A stretch of DNA of 64,000 nucleotides from Myxococcus xanthus. GTDB taxonomy: Bacteria > Myxococcota > Myxococcia > Myxococcales > Myxococcaceae. Of the stretch, positions 44,153 through 53,246 are shown piece after piece (the stretch's first letter is position 1; the number at the start of each line of letters is the position of its first letter). The position numbers and the translations under genes are program-made. The DNA lies in NCBI RefSeq assembly GCF_900106535.1, contig NZ_FNOH01000005.1:434001-498000 (forward strand), in the 5' to 3' direction. Below the pieces are notes generated by a model. The model ran no database searches and was not told the origin of the DNA. It saw only the letters and a list, made by a program, of their open reading frames with translations.

Positions 44153-45520
44153 ATGGTTCGTCGTTGGCAGCGGTGGAGCGCGTGCGGAGTCCTGGGTGGA
44201 TGGGCGCTGCTGAGTCTTCCCGGGGCCTCAATCGCGAAGGCGCCTCCGTTGCAGCAGGTCACCAGTTGGGTGCACCAGTCCGGCGGCCCGCAGGACGAAC
44301 TGGCACAGGCCGTCACCACCTCCGGCGACGCCGTCTATACGGCGGGCTACACCAGTGGGCAGCTCGGCGCGGAGCCCTCGGCGGGGGGACAGGACGCCTA
44401 CGTTTCGAAGTACGACGCCTCGGGCGCGCTGCTGTGGACGCGGCAACTGGGAACATCCGCGAATGACCGTGCGCTCGCGGTGTCCGCGGATGAATCCGGC
44501 AACGTCTACGTCGCGGGCTACACGTGGGGCAGCTTCAGCTTCTACGAGAACGCCGGCGGCACGGACTTGTTCGTGGCGAAGTACGACGCGAAGGGGGCCT
44601 TCCAGTGGGTCCGGCAGTTCGGCACCGCCACGGATGACTACGCCACGGGCATCGCCGCCACGCGGCTGGCGTCGCATGACGTGGTCTTCGTCAGTGGCTA
44701 CTCACTGGGGCGCTTCGATGGCTCGGCGCCGCAAGGCAACTACGACGTGGTGGTGGCCAAGTTCGACACGGGCGGCAATCCCTACTGGCTGCGCCAGTTC
44801 GGCTCCGCGCGCAGTGACGTGGCGCTGGGCGTGGCCGTGAGCCCCAACGAGGACGTCTATGTCACGGGCTACACCTACGGCAGCTTCGACGGCGTGACGA
44901 ACCCGGGCAACACGGTGGACCTGTTCCTGGCGAAGTACAGCGTCCTGGGCGAGCCGCAGTGGATTCGCCAGCTCGGCTCCTCGCATGACGAGTTCGGCAC
45001 CGGCGTCGCGGTGGCGGACGACGGCGGCGTCTACGTGTCGGGCTACACGTCGGGCGCGCTGGAGGGGAGCACCCGCCTGGGCTCCTATGACGCCGTGCTG
45101 GTGAAGTACGACACCCAAGGCAACTGGCATTGGACGCGGCAGATTGGCACGGCGACCACCGACTACGCGCAGTCCGTGGCGGTGGGCAAGGAGGGCCGTG
45201 TCTACCTGGCGGGATTCACCTCCGGCGCCATGGGCGGCGAACCGTTGCTCGGGAGCACCGACATGTTCCTGGCCACCTACGACAGCCGCGGCACGTGGCT
45301 GGATTTCCGGCAGGTGGGCTCCACGTCGGCGGACCGTGGCCAGGGCGTGGCCACCGCGGAGGACGGCTCCGTCTATCTGGTGGGCTACACCTTGGGGCAG
45401 ACGTCCAGCTTCCCCAGCGCGGGGGGCTACGACGCGGTGCTGTACCGCTTCCTGGATGGCGCCGCGTTGCCGGATGAGCCGGGTCCATGGGGGCCCCGAG
45501 GGGACTCCAAGGGCCTCTGA
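44153..45520 (+). CDS. SBBP-repeat beta-propeller protein
   Basis: The 455-residue protein has a signal peptide (about 1-28) and seven SBBP (beta-propeller) repeats. The recurring unit reads like [35 protein letters not shown] and [11 protein letters not shown], each about 50 residues with a GYT turn and a W-x-RQ strand. It is predicted to be exported and to fold into a seven-bladed propeller, which often serves as a binding platform. No membrane anchor is seen. GAGGAG lies before the ATG. No partner is identified. Confidence 0.88.
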   Translation: MVRRWQRWSACGVLGGWALLSLPGASIAKAPPLQQVTSWVHQSGGPQDELAQAVTTSGDAVYTAGYTSGQLGAEPSAGGQDAYVSKYDASGALLWTRQLGTSANDRALAVSADESGNVYVAGYTWGSFSFYENAGGTDLFVAKYDAKGAFQWVRQFGTATDDYATGIAATRLASHDVVFVSGYSLGRFDGSAPQGNYDVVVAKFDTGGNPYWLRQFGSARSDVALGVAVSPNEDVYVTGYTYGSFDGVTNPGNTVDLFLAKYSVLGEPQWIRQLGSSHDEFGTGVAVADDGGVYVSGYTSGALEGSTRLGSYDAVLVKYDTQGNWHWTRQIGTATTDYAQSVAVGKEGRVYLAGFTSGAMGGEPLLGSTDMFLATYDSRGTWLDFRQVGSTSADRGQGVATAEDGSVYLVGYTLGQTSSFPSAGGYDAVLYRFLDGAALPDEPGPWGPRGDSKGL

Positions 45521-45596
45521 GCCATTCGCCGTCCAGCACGGGACATCGTCGCGCGGGGACATCAGCCACCGCGCGCCGCCGCGCTACGCTTCCGCC

Positions 45597-46307
45597 ATGA
45601 GCCAGCAGGGCGACGGCGCGGCGACGGCCCGCTACAAACAAGCGGCCGCCGAATGGGCGGTGGACGGCTTCCTCCAGCCGGGCATGGTGGTGGGCCTGGG
45701 CACGGGCAGCACCGCGGCCTTCGCCGTCCAGCGGCTGGCCGCGCTGCGCGCGCAGGGACGGCTTCTGGACATCGTGGGCGTGCCCACCTCGCGCGCCACG
45801 GAGGCGCTGGCTCGCTCGCTGGGCGTGCCCGTGTCGACGTTGGACGCGCACCCCGTGCTGGACGTCACCCTCGACGGCGCGGACGAAGTGGCGCCGGACC
45901 TGTCGCTCATCAAGGGCGGAGGTGGCGCGCTGCTGCGCGAGAAGATCGTCGCGCAAGCAAGCCGGCGCGTCGTCATCGTGGTGGACGCGGGAAAGCTCTC
46001 CCCCGTGCTGGGCACGCACTGGCCGGTGCCGGTGGAGGTGATGTCCTTCGGTTGGCGCTCCCAGGCGCGGTTCCTCGAATCGCTTGGCGCGCGCGTCACC
46101 GTCCGGCAGGGCGCTGGCGGCGAGCCCTTCCTCACGGACCAGGGCAACCTCGTGCTCGACTGCGCCTTCGGCCCCATCGACGCGCCCGCGGCGCTGGCCG
46201 CGAGCCTGGGCGCGCGCGCGGGAATCATGGGCCACGGCTTGTTCCTGAACCTCGCCACGGACCTGGTGGTGGCGGGGCCGGAGGGCGTGGAGCACCGCGC
46301 GCGCTGA
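45597..46307 (+). CDS. rpiA: Ribose-5-phosphate isomerase A
   Basis: The 236-residue enzyme interconverts ribose 5-phosphate and ribulose 5-phosphate in the pentose phosphate pathway. Diagnostic motifs are [10 protein letters not shown] (about 32-41), [18 protein letters not shown] with the acid/base and substrate residues (about 93-110), LLREKIVA and DCAFGPI. The length is close to the family norm. It lies 77 bp downstream of the SBBP gene on the same strand and has no strong ribosome binding site of its own. Confidence 0.93.
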   Translation: MSQQGDGAATARYKQAAAEWAVDGFLQPGMVVGLGTGSTAAFAVQRLAALRAQGRLLDIVGVPTSRATEALARSLGVPVSTLDAHPVLDVTLDGADEVAPDLSLIKGGGGALLREKIVAQASRRVVIVVDAGKLSPVLGTHWPVPVEVMSFGWRSQARFLESLGARVTVRQGAGGEPFLTDQGNLVLDCAFGPIDAPAALAASLGARAGIMGHGLFLNLATDLVVAGPEGVEHRAR

Positions 46308-46590
46308 TGTCAACGCGGTGTGAGCGCGCACCCAGAGTCCTCTCTCACCCAGAAGGCAAACAGTGGCAACGTAGGCGATTGTATGGCCAGTTTATTCTGC
46401 AATCCTTGCATTCACTGGCGTTTGAAGCCAATCCCAGCGCAATCCCGCAGTTCGCCTGGACGCTCAGGGGCGCTGAAGCGCCGCGCTAGAATCGTGACGG
46501 ACCGTGTTGGTGAAGCGGTTAGAATCGTCCGCCAGCCAGCACTTCAGAGGGGGCCAATCTGGGGGTGGCTGGTCCGAGGGTGCCTTGCGT
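46308..46590. other. 283-bp intergenic region with AT-richer core and repeats
   Basis: This stretch between rpiA and the DUF1592 gene is AT-richer than its surroundings around 46375-46440. It contains the hairpin GGCGCT-GA-AGCGCC (46469-46482) and two TAGAATCGT repeats (46487-46495 and 46520-46528), 33 bp apart. A promoter for the downstream operon is likely here, but no -35/-10 pair stands out. Confidence 0.5.
46487..46528 (+). repeat. Pair of 9-bp direct repeats upstream of the DUF1592 operon
   Basis: TAGAATCGT occurs at 46487-46495 and 46520-46528, exactly 33 bp apart, about three turns of the helix. Such spacing suits binding of a dimeric or tandem regulator. No regulator is assigned. 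Confidence 0.4.
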
Positions 46591-48210
46591 ATGCGACTCT
46601 TCCGTTTCTCTGTTTCCGCGGCCTTGCTGCTGTCAGCAGCGTCGTGCTCTTCCGACAAAACCCCGCCAGGGGGGGCGCCTCCTGAAGTCGACGAGGCTTC
46701 GGCGACGCGTGTGCGGCGCATGACGCGTGCGGAGTACGACAACAGCGTCAATGCCATCTTCCCCACGACGGTGCCGCTGGTGATGACGTACGCCTTCGCG
46801 CCGGAGGACACCATCCTCGGGTTCTCCACCCATGACCGGCTGCAGGTCACGTCCTTGCTGGCGGACCAGATTGACGTGGCCGCGAACAACCTCGCGGAGT
46901 ACGGCAAGGTCCAACTGCGCGCGGACTGGACATGCGCGGCGGGCGTTCCGGATTCGGAGTGCGCGGAGAAGTTCATCCGCGGCATCGCCTCGCACGCCTA
47001 CCGCCGGCCCGTCACCGACGAAGAGGTCGCCGACTTCCTGGTGCTGTGGCAGGAATCGAGCAGGGGGACGGACCCAGGCACCGGGGCCCGCATGGTGCTC
47101 CAGGGCATCTTCTCCTCGGCGTCCTTCCTGTACCGCACCGAGCTGGGCGCGGAGGGTGCCGGCGCCAATCAGGTGGTGCGGATGACGCCGAATGAAGTCG
47201 CCACCGCGCTGGCCTTCGCCATCACCGCCGGCCCCGCCGACGCGGAGCTGATGGCCGCGGCCGAGGCGGGCCAACTCGACTCTCCGGACGAGCGTGAGAA
47301 GCACGCCCGCCGGCTGCTGGCCACGCCCGCGGCGCAGCGGCACCTGTACCGCTTCGTCGAGGAGTGGCTGGGCATCACCGGCCAGGCCAACCTCACCAAG
47401 AACAACCAGGTGTTCCCGGTCTTCAGCGCGGCCTTCAAGGTCTCCAGCCAGGCGGAGACGAAGGCCTTCATCAACCACATCCTGAAGGAGCGCAACGGCT
47501 CCGTCCGCGAGTTGCTCAACGCCGACTACACCTACGCCGACGCGCGCATGGCGTACTTCTACGGCACCCAGCCCTCCATGCCGGACGGCACGCTGGGCCG
47601 GTTGCCGCTGCCGGCCGAGCGCGCGGGCATCCTCACCCACGCCAGCGTGCTGGCCACCTACGCGCTCTTCGACTCCAGCTCGCCCATCCGCCGGGGCAAG
47701 TTCATCATGCACCGCCTGCTGTGCCGCGAGGTGCCGCCGCCGCCGGCGACCATCTCCATCATCCCGCCGGAGCCGGTGCTGGACCGCACCACGCGCGACC
47801 GCTTCGCCGCCCACACCAACAACCCGACGTGCGCGGGCTGCCACCGGACCCTGGACCCAATCGGCTTCGGCTTCGAGGACTTCGACGGCCTGGGCAAGCA
47901 CCGCACGGTGGAGAACGGCCTGACGGTGGATGCCTCCGGAGCCGTGGAACTCTCCACGGGGACGATCCCCTTCACGGGCGCCGCGGCGCTGGCGCGCGTG
48001 CTGGCGACCAGCGACGACGTGGGGGACTGCGTGCCGCTCCAGCTCTTCCGCTTCGCCATGGGACGTGACGAATCCCCCGTCGACGAGCACATGCTGGCCG
48101 ACATGCGGTCCATGTTCCGGGCCAACCCGGAGTGGCGCATGGGTGAGGCGCTCGTTGGCCTCGTGCGCTCCCCGTATTTCGTCCACCGGCGTACCTCTTC
48201 CCCCGAGTAG
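46591..48210 (+). CDS. DUF1592/DUF1588-family c-type cytochrome-like lipoprotein
   Basis: The ATG at 46591 gives 539 residues with a lipobox (LLSAASC) near residue 19. The body matches the DUF1587-1592-1588-1585 module found in planctomycetes and myxobacteria. The starting region has RVRRMTRAEYDNSVNAIFPT, the middle has VMHRLLCREVPPPPATISII-like text and FAAHTNNPTCAGCHRTLDPI, which contains a CxxCH heme motif (CAGCH). The protein is predicted to be exported and to bind one c-type heme, with unknown physiological role. It precedes the DUF1552 gene by 5 bp. Confidence 0.9.
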   Translation: MRLFRFSVSAALLLSAASCSSDKTPPGGAPPEVDEASATRVRRMTRAEYDNSVNAIFPTTVPLVMTYAFAPEDTILGFSTHDRLQVTSLLADQIDVAANNLAEYGKVQLRADWTCAAGVPDSECAEKFIRGIASHAYRRPVTDEEVADFLVLWQESSRGTDPGTGARMVLQGIFSSASFLYRTELGAEGAGANQVVRMTPNEVATALAFAITAGPADAELMAAAEAGQLDSPDEREKHARRLLATPAAQRHLYRFVEEWLGITGQANLTKNNQVFPVFSAAFKVSSQAETKAFINHILKERNGSVRELLNADYTYADARMAYFYGTQPSMPDGTLGRLPLPAERAGILTHASVLATYALFDSSSPIRRGKFIMHRLLCREVPPPPATISIIPPEPVLDRTTRDRFAAHTNNPTCAGCHRTLDPIGFGFEDFDGLGKHRTVENGLTVDASGAVELSTGTIPFTGAAALARVLATSDDVGDCVPLQLFRFAMGRDESPVDEHMLADMRSMFRANPEWRMGEALVGLVRSPYFVHRRTSSPE

Positions 48211-48215
48211 CCCCC

Positions 48216-49652
48216 ATGCTCCGCGAACTTTCCCGACGCTCCCTGCTCCAGGCGCTGGCCGGCTCGACGGCGGCGCTCCCCTTGGCCAACCTGCTCGGCA
48301 CCACCGACGCCTACGCCCAGGGCACCGCGCCGCCGCTGCGCTTCGTGGCCCTGTTCACCTCGCACGGCTGCCTCCCGGAGCTCTGGAATCCCCAGGGCTC
48401 GGAGACGAACTTCACGCTCGACTTCCCCGACTCCATGCTCGCGCCGCTCCAGCCGCACCGGGACAGGCTCCTGGTGCTGGACGGCCTGGATTATCAGGTC
48501 CTCTACGAGCAGGGCCTGACGGGCCATGAAGGCGGCCCGGTGACGTTCCTCACCGGAAGCAAGGTCAACACCGGCAGCGGGGACCACCTGCCGGAGAGCG
48601 CCTCGCTGGACCAGGTGCTGGGCAACCACATCGGTGGTGGCACGCGCTTCCGCTCCCTGCAGCTCAACGCCTGGGAGCAGTTCGGCGGCCAGCACGTCTA
48701 CAACAGCATCAGCTTCACTGCGAACGGCTCGCGCGTCCCCTTCGAGCGCGACCCGGCCAACGTGTACCAGCGCCTCTTCGGTGACGCGCCCTCGCCGACC
48801 GCCGACCCGGCGCAGGTGGCGAGCAACCGGGCGCGCCGCAAGAGCCTGCTGGACTTCCTGATGAAGGACGCCACGCGCCTGCGCAACCGCCTGGCGGGCG
48901 CCGAGCGCCAGAAGCTGGAGACGCACCTGGAGGCGCTGCGCGACATCGAGCGGCGTCTGGGGGCGCTGGCCGTGGATCCGACGCCGCTCCCCAAGCAGCA
49001 GTCCGGCGAGGCCGCTTGCGGTGGTGGCGCCGCGCCGCCGTCCTACGGTTTGGGCGGCCTGGGCAACCTCAACAACATGCCGACGCTGACGCGGCTGCAC
49101 ATGGACCTCATCGCGCGCGCCTTTGCGTGTGACCTGACGCGCGTCGTCACCATGACGATTCCGGGGCCGTCCATGCCCTGGCTGGGCATCCACGAGGACA
49201 CGCACAACGACATCGCCCACCTGCTCGACGTGCAGGAGGAGCCCCGCCGGACCACCATCCGCGGGAAGATGGTGCAGGTTCAGCGCTGGTACGCCGAGCA
49301 GTTGGCCTACCTGATGACGCAGCTGGCCTCCATCCCGGAGGGCAGCGGCACCGCGCTGGACAACACGCTCATCTACTGGGGCAACGAGCTGGGCGACGCG
49401 TCCGGCCACATGAACGTGCGCGTCCCCACCGTGCTCGCGGGCGGGGCGGGGGGACGCTTCCGCATGGGCCGCTTCCTGCGCGTGCGCCCCGCGGGCTCCA
49501 ACCCGCTGGGCGGCTGGGCGGGCCCCGGCACGCGGCTGAGTGGCGCCGTGGCGCACAACAAGCTGCTGGTCTCCATTGCCCGGGCCTTCGGCGTGAATGT
49601 GAATACGTTCGGCCACCCCGACTACACGGGGGAGCTGCCGGGCCTCACCTGA
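48216..49652 (+). CDS. DUF1552 protein with Tat-type signal
   Basis: The 478-residue protein starts with a twin-arginine signal (LSRRSLLQALAGSTAALPLA), so it is probably exported folded. Family motifs include FVALFTSHGCLPELWNPQGS, HEGGPVTFLTGSK and DNTLIYWGNELGDASGHMNV. DUF1552 proteins are alkaline-phosphatase/sulfatase-like in fold and nearly always paired with DUF1592 proteins, as here. The two are probably one system acting outside the cytoplasm, with unknown substrate. A strong terminator follows. Confidence 0.93.
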   Translation: MLRELSRRSLLQALAGSTAALPLANLLGTTDAYAQGTAPPLRFVALFTSHGCLPELWNPQGSETNFTLDFPDSMLAPLQPHRDRLLVLDGLDYQVLYEQGLTGHEGGPVTFLTGSKVNTGSGDHLPESASLDQVLGNHIGGGTRFRSLQLNAWEQFGGQHVYNSISFTANGSRVPFERDPANVYQRLFGDAPSPTADPAQVASNRARRKSLLDFLMKDATRLRNRLAGAERQKLETHLEALRDIERRLGALAVDPTPLPKQQSGEAACGGGAAPPSYGLGGLGNLNNMPTLTRLHMDLIARAFACDLTRVVTMTIPGPSMPWLGIHEDTHNDIAHLLDVQEEPRRTTIRGKMVQVQRWYAEQLAYLMTQLASIPEGSGTALDNTLIYWGNELGDASGHMNVRVPTVLAGGAGGRFRMGRFLRVRPAGSNPLGGWAGPGTRLSGAVAHNKLLVSIARAFGVNVNTFGHPDYTGELPGLT

Positions 49653-49675
49653 GCGGCGCTCGGGCTTGAAGTCCG

Positions 49676-49722
49676 GGCCCCGGTGGGTGCTACGCGCCTC
49701 CGCCGGGGCCTTCGTGTTTCTT
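49676..49722 (+). terminator. Terminator of the DUF1592-DUF1552 operon
   Basis: GGCCCCGG (49676-49683) and CCGGGGCC (49703-49710) form a perfect 8-bp stem with a 19-nt loop. A T-rich run (TTCGTGTTTCTT) follows. It begins 23 nt after the stop and lies close to the convergent hydrolase gene. Confidence 0.6.
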
Positions 49723-50732
49723 CAGGGCGCCGCGGTGTCCGCGCTGCGCCACTTGCGCAGCAGCTCGCTGGCGCTGCCGCCGCGTTCCAACTGCGCGTGG
49801 GTCACCGCGTTGGACGCGTCCAGGTGGATGACGAAGGCCAGCGTCGGCTCGCCGCGCAGGTGGTAGCGCAGGTCGGCGATGCGCACCTTCTGGCCTCCTT
49901 CGGCCAGCGGCTCCATGTGGACGAGTGGGAAGCGGGCCCAGGCGAGCGCCTCGCGCACCGTCGGCACGGCCTGTACGTGCTCCGGCAGCGTGCTTCCGGT
50001 GGCTTCCGCGCGCCGGGCCTCCGAGGGCGGACCCGCCAGGGGGACCTCTCCCGCGGCGAACACGTCACCGGGCAGCGTGGCCACGTAACGCCACGTGCTC
50101 ACGGAGAAGGGCAGGGGAAAGACGCGCACCGCCTGCGCGGCGGGGTAGGCCGCCTCCACCCGCTGCGTCAGCACCGCCCAGGTGGCCACGCGGAAGCCCA
50201 CGTACGCCACGGAGCAGGCCGCGCTCCACAGCAGCGTCCGCCGCCAGTCCGCGCGCCGGCGCCAGGCCAGGATGGCTCCGGCGAGCAGCGGCAGCGTCAC
50301 CCAGGGGTCCACCACCATCGTCCAGTCCAGGCTCAGGCGGCTGTCGGAGAAGGGCAGCAGCACCCGCGTCCCCCAGCCCGTCCACAAGTCGGGCAGGAGG
50401 TGCGCGAAGACGACGGAGGCCAGGCTGGTGAGGAACACGGGCGCCAGCCGCGCGCCGCGAAACAGGGCGCGGGCGGCCAGCGTGGCGGTGAGCGCCACCA
50501 GCGGCGCGGCGACGAGCGCGTGGGACAGCCCCCGGTGGGCCTGGAGCGCCACCGTCACCGCGTCGCCGCGTGCCAGCAGGGTGTCCAGGTCCGGCAGCTC
50601 CGCGGCGAGCACCGACGCCACCAGCACCGCGCGGTCCGTGGGTGAGGCGCGCTCCGGGGCGCCGGGGCGCACGTCGGGCTTGCGCATGGCGCCAATGGCG
50701 AGCCCGAGCAGTCCGTGGGTGAGGTTGTCCAT
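49722..50732 (-). CDS. Membrane-bound metal-dependent hydrolase (YdjM/DUF457 family)
   Basis: From the ATG at 50732 this gives 336 residues. The family motifs are DNLTHGLLGLAIGAM (start), AAELPDLDTLL, HRGLSHALVAAP and FAHLLPDLWTGWG, which supply His and Asp ligands for a metal within a set of membrane helices (about five in the first 180 residues). A soluble tail of about 150 residues follows (WRYVATLPGDVFAAGEVPLA, DLRYHLRGEPTLAFVIHLDA). Members are putative membrane-embedded hydrolases; the substrate is not established. Confidence 0.9.
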   Translation of the reverse strand: MDNLTHGLLGLAIGAMRKPDVRPGAPERASPTDRAVLVASVLAAELPDLDTLLARGDAVTVALQAHRGLSHALVAAPLVALTATLAARALFRGARLAPVFLTSLASVVFAHLLPDLWTGWGTRVLLPFSDSRLSLDWTMVVDPWVTLPLLAGAILAWRRRADWRRTLLWSAACSVAYVGFRVATWAVLTQRVEAAYPAAQAVRVFPLPFSVSTWRYVATLPGDVFAAGEVPLAGPPSEARRAEATGSTLPEHVQAVPTVREALAWARFPLVHMEPLAEGGQKVRIADLRYHLRGEPTLAFVIHLDASNAVTHAQLERGGSASELLRKWRSADTAAP

Positions 50733-50813
50733 GGCGTGGCTTCGTCTATCGCCCCACGGGCCGCGTGGCCAGCGGCAGGGGAGGCGCCATTCGCCCGGCG
50801 CCTGAAACGGCGA

Positions 50814-50845
50814 AGCGGGACGCCGGGAATCCCCGACGTCCCGCT
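50814..50845 (-). terminator. Hairpin downstream of the Notum-type hydrolase gene
   Basis: AGCGGGACG and CGTCCCGCT pair perfectly over 9 bp, and the 14-nt loop has an inner GGG-AAT-CCC stem. It starts 44 nt after the stop at 50889, on the strand of that gene. Confidence 0.55.
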
Positions 50846-50888
50846 CCAGGTGTGGCGTCACCGGGCCAGGCCCGGCGTCAGAGGCTGA

Positions 50889-52199
50889 CTACCCGCCCAG
50901 CGCGCCGTTGATGAGCGGGGCCACAATCTGCATGCCCGGGTCCTCGGCGTTGTAGCCGTTGGCGGGCTCGTAGATGCGGACGCGCTGGTTGCCGTTGATC
51001 CACCGCGACAGGAACGTGTCCATGCCCACGAACTCGCTGTAGCACTTGTACGTCTGGCTCCACGGGAACTCGAGGTACTCGTACCAGTAGCGCTTCTTCT
51101 CCATCTGCTGGCAGGCGTGCGCGCCGATGAAGGTGATGATGGTGCTGCAGTGGCTGGAGTTGATGGCGCGCTCGTGCGGGATGAAATAGCTGAAGTTGTT
51201 GTACTTGTTCAGCTCGGTGACCAGCGCGTCCTGGTCCTGCTTCCAGTAGCCCAGCACGGACTCCTTGTCGTTGGGCGAGTGGAAGCGGTCATACGAGAAG
51301 CGCGAGTAGTTGTAGTCGCGCGAGTAGCCCGTGTAGGCCAGCTGGTCGTTGGGGAACTCCTGCGCCACCATGCGGTTGATGGTGCCGAAGTCGCTCTGGC
51401 TGAACGTGCCCGGCAGCAGGGAGAAGACGGAGTTCAGGTCCCACGACTGGCGAATCTTGTCGTGCAGCGCGCGCGAGCGGAAGTTCGCATTGGGCGCCAG
51501 GAAGATGGGGCCGGAGTCGTTGAGCAGGTAGCCACGCGCCGGGTTGATGGCCTTGCGCAGGAAGTAGTAGCCGGCCGCCGTCGCCGTGCCACCCGCGCTG
51601 TAGCCCGTCATCAGCATCTTCTGGACGTTGGGGAACTGCGTCTTCGCGTAGTTCGCCACCGCCAGCGTGTTGGTGTAGCCGCTGTGGTGCCACGTCAGCG
51701 GCGGGTTCTGCCCCGTCGAATCGACGTAGGTGGCCACGTTGTTGCCCACGTGCACGTCACCGGTGCAGTACGGCACGTAGACGATGTTCCAACCCTTCGT
51801 CACCAGGTCCGTCTTGCTGCGCCCCGGCAGGCCCGGGTCTGCACCGTTGACGAGCGGCGACACATACTTGGCCGTGAACTGGGTGATGTAGTCGTCGGCG
51901 ATGCCGTTCGGATTGGCGGCGCCCAGCAGGCCCGCGCGGCCGCTACACGTGTCGTAATCCCAGCACGCGCCGCCACCTTCGAACAGGAACATCAGGTTGG
52001 GCGAACCCGTGCGATGCACCCAGAACTTGAACTGGGAGCCATTGCCACACTTGGTTCCCGGCAGCTCCACCTTCTGCCAGTTGTAGTTGTTACCACCGTC
52101 CACCAGCACGTCGACGATGGAGGACATCACCACCTCCGCGCGTGCGGCTGCGGGCACGAGCGCGGCGGCCGTGAGTCCAGCCAGGACCAGGTTCTTCAT
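50889..52199 (-). CDS. Notum/pectin-acetylesterase-family secreted hydrolase
   Basis: The 436-residue protein has a signal peptide (about 1-21) and the family hallmarks [15 protein letters not shown] and GYSAGGTAT, where the Ser is the nucleophile of the alpha/beta-hydrolase triad, followed by LNDSGP. Asp and His are provided by later blocks, probably around [13 protein letters not shown] and [11 protein letters not shown]. The eukaryotic homologues are pectin acetylesterases and the Notum carboxylesterase. In bacteria the substrates are unclear, but an exported esterase acting on polysaccharide or lipid acyl groups is likely. GGAGG precedes the ATG and a sigma-70-like promoter lies 32 nt upstream. 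Confidence 0.93.
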   Translation of the reverse strand: MKNLVLAGLTAAALVPAAARAEVVMSSIVDVLVDGGNNYNWQKVELPGTKCGNGSQFKFWVHRTGSPNLMFLFEGGGACWDYDTCSGRAGLLGAANPNGIADDYITQFTAKYVSPLVNGADPGLPGRSKTDLVTKGWNIVYVPYCTGDVHVGNNVATYVDSTGQNPPLTWHHSGYTNTLAVANYAKTQFPNVQKMLMTGYSAGGTATAAGYYFLRKAINPARGYLLNDSGPIFLAPNANFRSRALHDKIRQSWDLNSVFSLLPGTFSQSDFGTINRMVAQEFPNDQLAYTGYSRDYNYSRFSYDRFHSPNDKESVLGYWKQDQDALVTELNKYNNFSYFIPHERAINSSHCSTIITFIGAHACQQMEKKRYWYEYLEFPWSQTYKCYSEFVGMDTFLSRWINGNQRVRIYEPANGYNAEDPGMQIVAPLINGALGG

Positions 52200-52231
52200 T
52201 CGGGGACCTCCGGGTTTAGTTGGGAAATCCG

Positions 52232-52260
52232 TGTATACAATGGCGTTGCATCCGCGTCAG
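52232..52260 (-). promoter_or_regulatory. Sigma-70-like promoter of the Notum-type hydrolase gene
   Basis: On the minus strand CTGACG (52255-52260) and TATACA (52232-52237) are separated by exactly 17 bp, each matching four of six consensus bases. The -10 lies 32 nt upstream of the ATG at 52199. The TGTATACA around it is itself a palindrome. Confidence 0.45.
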
Positions 52261-52413
52261 GAGGATTGTGGTTGTTTCACGTTTCCGACGAGAGGGACGC
52301 GGGTGCTGCATTGCGCCAAGGATGCGACGCATTGCGGCATCTGATGTGGTGCGTTGCGCTATCTCGCGGTGGGAGGTTGCCGCGCCCACTCCGTGCGCGG
52401 TATTCGGAGCTGC

Positions 52414-53085
52414 ATGGCCGTGAATGCATGGAGGAAGGGCCTGCCCGGCCTTGTCGTGGCGACGGGTCTCGTGGTGGCGGCGCTGGTGTACGCGCTTCGC
52501 CAGGACCCGGAGCCGGTGACGCCGGGGTCGCCCGCCGTCATCGAGCAGGCCGCCACGCCCCTGGCGCCGGCTTCCGTGGCGCGCACGCCGCCGCCTCCTC
52601 CGCAGGCCACGCCGCCGCCGTTGGACCTGACGCGGCCGCCCGAGGAAGTGCCGGACGAAAACGCGCCGAAGGTGCACCCGGTGGACCTGCAGGTGATTCG
52701 CGCGAAGCTGCCCGACAACCTCTACTGGCGGATGGGCGCGCCCACGCAGGACCCGGCGGAGCTGGAGCGCCGCGAAGCGGAGTCCCGCCGCTGGAATGAG
52801 CTCTACGGCAAGGTGCTGTCCGCCGATGCCACGGTGGAGCAGATTCGCGAGTACTACGGCCACCGCCGTCAGGTGTCCGAGGACTTCATCACCTTCTCCA
52901 CCGAGGTGTTGTCCCGGTTCGGTGACGTGCTGCCGGAGCGGGACCGCGGGCTCTACGAGCTGAGCATCAACATGCACCGCACGCGGCTGGCGGAGCTGCC
53001 GGCGCAGGAGCAGGACGCGCTGGACCGGCGGGAAGCCCAGGAGCGCCGCCGCGAGGCCTGGCGCCAGGGCCTCCAGTCGCCCTGA
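52414..53085 (+). CDS. Hypothetical membrane-anchored helical protein
   Basis: From the ATG at 52414 (GGAGC upstream) this gives 223 residues. A hydrophobic anchor lies at about 10-27 (LPGLVVATGLVVAALVYAL), then a Pro/Ala-rich tether (about 33-75) and a soluble domain of about 130 residues with two charged helical hairpins, RREAESRRWNELYGKVLSAD and EEQDALDRREAQERRREAWR-like ends. The layout resembles a small lipase-foldase-type or scaffold protein, but no family motif is present. It is probably in the inner membrane with the soluble part outside. Confidence 0.75.
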   Translation: MAVNAWRKGLPGLVVATGLVVAALVYALRQDPEPVTPGSPAVIEQAATPLAPASVARTPPPPPQATPPPLDLTRPPEEVPDENAPKVHPVDLQVIRAKLPDNLYWRMGAPTQDPAELERREAESRRWNELYGKVLSADATVEQIREYYGHRRQVSEDFITFSTEVLSRFGDVLPERDRGLYELSINMHRTRLAELPAQEQDALDRREAQERRREAWRQGLQSP

Positions 53086-53109
53086 GCGCGCTCCCGGGCG
53101 GGCGAGGAG

Positions 53110-53129
53110 ACTGTCCACCTCCGGACAGT
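53110..53129. terminator. Perfect hairpin after the 52414-53085 gene
   Basis: ACTGTCC-ACCTCC-GGACAGT is a perfect 7-bp stem with a 6-nt loop, 25 nt after the stop. No U-tract follows. An operator for the downstream histidine kinase gene is the alternative. Confidence 0.4.
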
Positions 53130-53246
53130 GCCTTCGCGGGCGCGCCCGGCACGCCACGGGGTGGGAAAGGGCGTTTCCCCGAGCGGCGAGAATGTCGGCT
53201 GCCTTGCAGATTTCCGGCGCGTGACGGTGCGGTGGGCGCGGCGGAA

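Noticed and set aside
46375..46440. Sigma-54 type promoter in the AT-rich part of the rpiA-DUF1592 gap
   Set aside because: TGGC and TGCA elements are present but the spacing between GG and GC is 12 bp instead of 10.
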